From Candidatus Diapherotrites archaeon CG08_land_8_20_14_0_20_34_12 (GTDB taxonomy: Archaea > Iainarchaeota > Iainarchaeia > Iainarchaeales > 0-14-0-20-34-12): a stretch of 5,360 bases of DNA. The position numbers and the translations under genes were made by a program. The notes under the pieces were generated by a model. The model worked only from the letters and a program-made list of their open reading frames with translations, searched no databases and was not told the DNA's origin. The stretch spans positions 1 through 5,360 of the forward strand of contig PEXL01000020.1 of NCBI GenBank assembly GCA_002779065.1, read 5' to 3'. Of this stretch, positions 4,700-5,360 are shown in pieces (the first letter of the stretch is position 1; every line of letters starts with the position of its first letter).

Positions 4700-5197
4700 A
4701 AGTTTCTTTATTTCAGCTAAAAGTTTATTAAATTGTGTTGAAAAAGTTTTATCTGTTTTAAATATGAAGTGTTTTTCCTTTATTGGATAATATTCCTTTT
4801 TTAATCTCTCATAAACTGCAAAATCTGCATCGCTTACTGATTTCTTTTTTGCCCGTTTCTGCATCCAAACCTTTACTGTTTTTTCATGTGCAATGCACTC
4901 TATAATAAGATACTTCTCAGAATTGTTTTTTGCAATTGAAACAGCACTTTTTCTTAATGAATCTTTATAAAAAGTACCATCAAGAACGACATCCTTGCCT
5001 TGTTTTAATGCAAAATCAGCCATATCAAGCATTCTTGAATAAATCTTATCTTTTTCTTCATTTGTATATGCCGGGGTTTCAAACAAGCGCTTTCGCACAA
5101 TGTCAGTATTCAAATAAATTGAATTTATCTTGTTTGCCAATTTCTTGGATAAAACAGTTTTCCCAGAACCAGGCAATCCGCAAAAAAGAATCAACAT
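4682..5197 (-). CDS. Small P-loop kinase (AAA_33/COG0645-like)
   Basis: 171 residues. The Walker A motif GLPGSGKT is at 7-14, right after the first strand MLILFC. TDIVRKRLF (31-39) is the substrate-side D-x-x-R segment, DVVLDGTF (69-76) is the Walker B-like strand, and a lid-like region WMQKRAKKKSVSDADFAVYERL spans 111-132, with the S-x-S-D-A pattern typical of this kinase group. Relatives include predicted phosphotransferases and zeta-toxin/polynucleotide-kinase-like enzymes; the substrate is unknown. The ATG at 5197 has an AAGGT ribosome-binding-like element 7 bases upstream. It follows adk by 42 nt and precedes the APH-like gene, the partner it is fused to in some bacteria. The C-terminus is a lysine-rich helix ending KKLKVEKK, whose last codons lie in the 29-bp repeat. 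Confidence 0.88.
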   Translation of the reverse strand: MLILFCGLPGSGKTVLSKKLANKINSIYLNTDIVRKRLFETPAYTNEEKDKIYSRMLDMADFALKQGKDVVLDGTFYKDSLRKSAVSIAKNNSEKYLIIECIAHEKTVKVWMQKRAKKKSVSDADFAVYERLKKEYYPIKEKHFIFKTDKTFSTQFNKLLAEIKKLKVEKK

Positions 5198-5239
5198 TTT
5201 CTATACCTTACTCAAGTAGAATGTTTTTGTAGTTTATAA

Positions 5240-5360
5240 TTATAACCCAAGGATCTTTTTTATTGCAGCAGCATTTTCTTCTATTGTTCCTTCAGCATTT
5301 ACCTCTTTTAAAAGATTAATGCTTTTGTAATAATCAATCAGGGGTTTTGTATCCCTGCGA
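5240..5360 (-). CDS. adk: Adenylate kinase, C-terminal end (partial)
   Basis: The minus-strand frame enters at the window edge and stops at TAA (5242-5240), giving 39 residues. It begins RRDTKPLIDYYKS, matching the conserved R-x-D-T-x-P-L-x-x-Y-Y helix of bacterial-type short adenylate kinases. It continues with an LLKEVNAEGTIEE turn (usual form 'l..idg..~~~~v') and ends in a helix IKKILGL, as expected for the family's C-terminus. Adenylate kinase interconverts ATP + AMP and 2 ADP in the cytosol. The P-loop and AMP-binding parts are outside the window. It likely leads the transcript that continues into the small P-loop kinase 42 nt downstream. Confidence 0.85.
   Translation of the reverse strand, partial: RRDTKPLIDYYKSINLLKEVNAEGTIEENAAAIKKILGL

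Noticed and set aside
4930..5232. Plus-strand 100-codon frame opposite the small P-loop kinase.
   Set aside because: Antisense to a gene with a clear Walker A motif, with no recognisable features of its own.

Overview
The window is AT-rich and reads as a piece of an archaeal chromosome. AT-rich TATA-like boxes lie about 26-28 bp before start codons that lack a usable Shine-Dalgarno (hicB at 200, the kinase-like gene at 2076), which fits leaderless transcription. The first gene end matches RAD55/KaiC-type ATPases, which are abundant in archaea. The S-adenosylhomocysteine hydrolase is the short form without the bacterial/eukaryotic C-terminal tail. An uncultured small-genome (DPANN-type) archaeon is a reasonable guess, but nothing here proves the lineage.

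Layout. 1-111 (+) is the tail of a RAD55/KaiC-like ATPase. 200-633 (+) is a compact hicB-hicA toxin-antitoxin pair with a 1-nt overlap. 644-1894 (-) is ahcY, convergent with hicA only 10 nt away. 1895-2075 is a divergent control region holding a long imperfect inverted repeat and an 18-bp palindromic TATA element. 2076-3149 (+) is one continuous reading frame for a histidine-kinase-like protein (H-box-like helix, then GHKL ATPase), interrupted by a single in-frame TAG at 2409-2411. 3146-3583 (-) is a second toxin-antitoxin pair: a RelE-like toxin preceded by a 58-residue antitoxin that is easily missed because of its size. 3623-5360 (-) is a run of three phosphotransferase genes read leftward: the end of adenylate kinase, a small P-loop kinase (COG0645-like), and an aminoglycoside-phosphotransferase-fold protein (COG2187-like).

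How they fit together. AhcY removes S-adenosylhomocysteine, the product of methylation reactions, giving adenosine and homocysteine. The adk/P-loop kinase/APH-like cluster is probably co-transcribed. Its last two members correspond to the two halves of a known bacterial fusion protein, but here they are separate genes in swapped order. The two toxin-antitoxin modules are ordinary accessory elements.

I did not find a clearly new system. The strongest leads are the in-frame amber codon inside an otherwise intact kinase-like gene, the inverted repeat between ahcY and that gene, and the split, reordered COG0645/COG2187 pair with tandem 29-bp repeats at its junction. Of the ten gene ends visible, seven use TAA, two use TGA and only hicB uses TAG.
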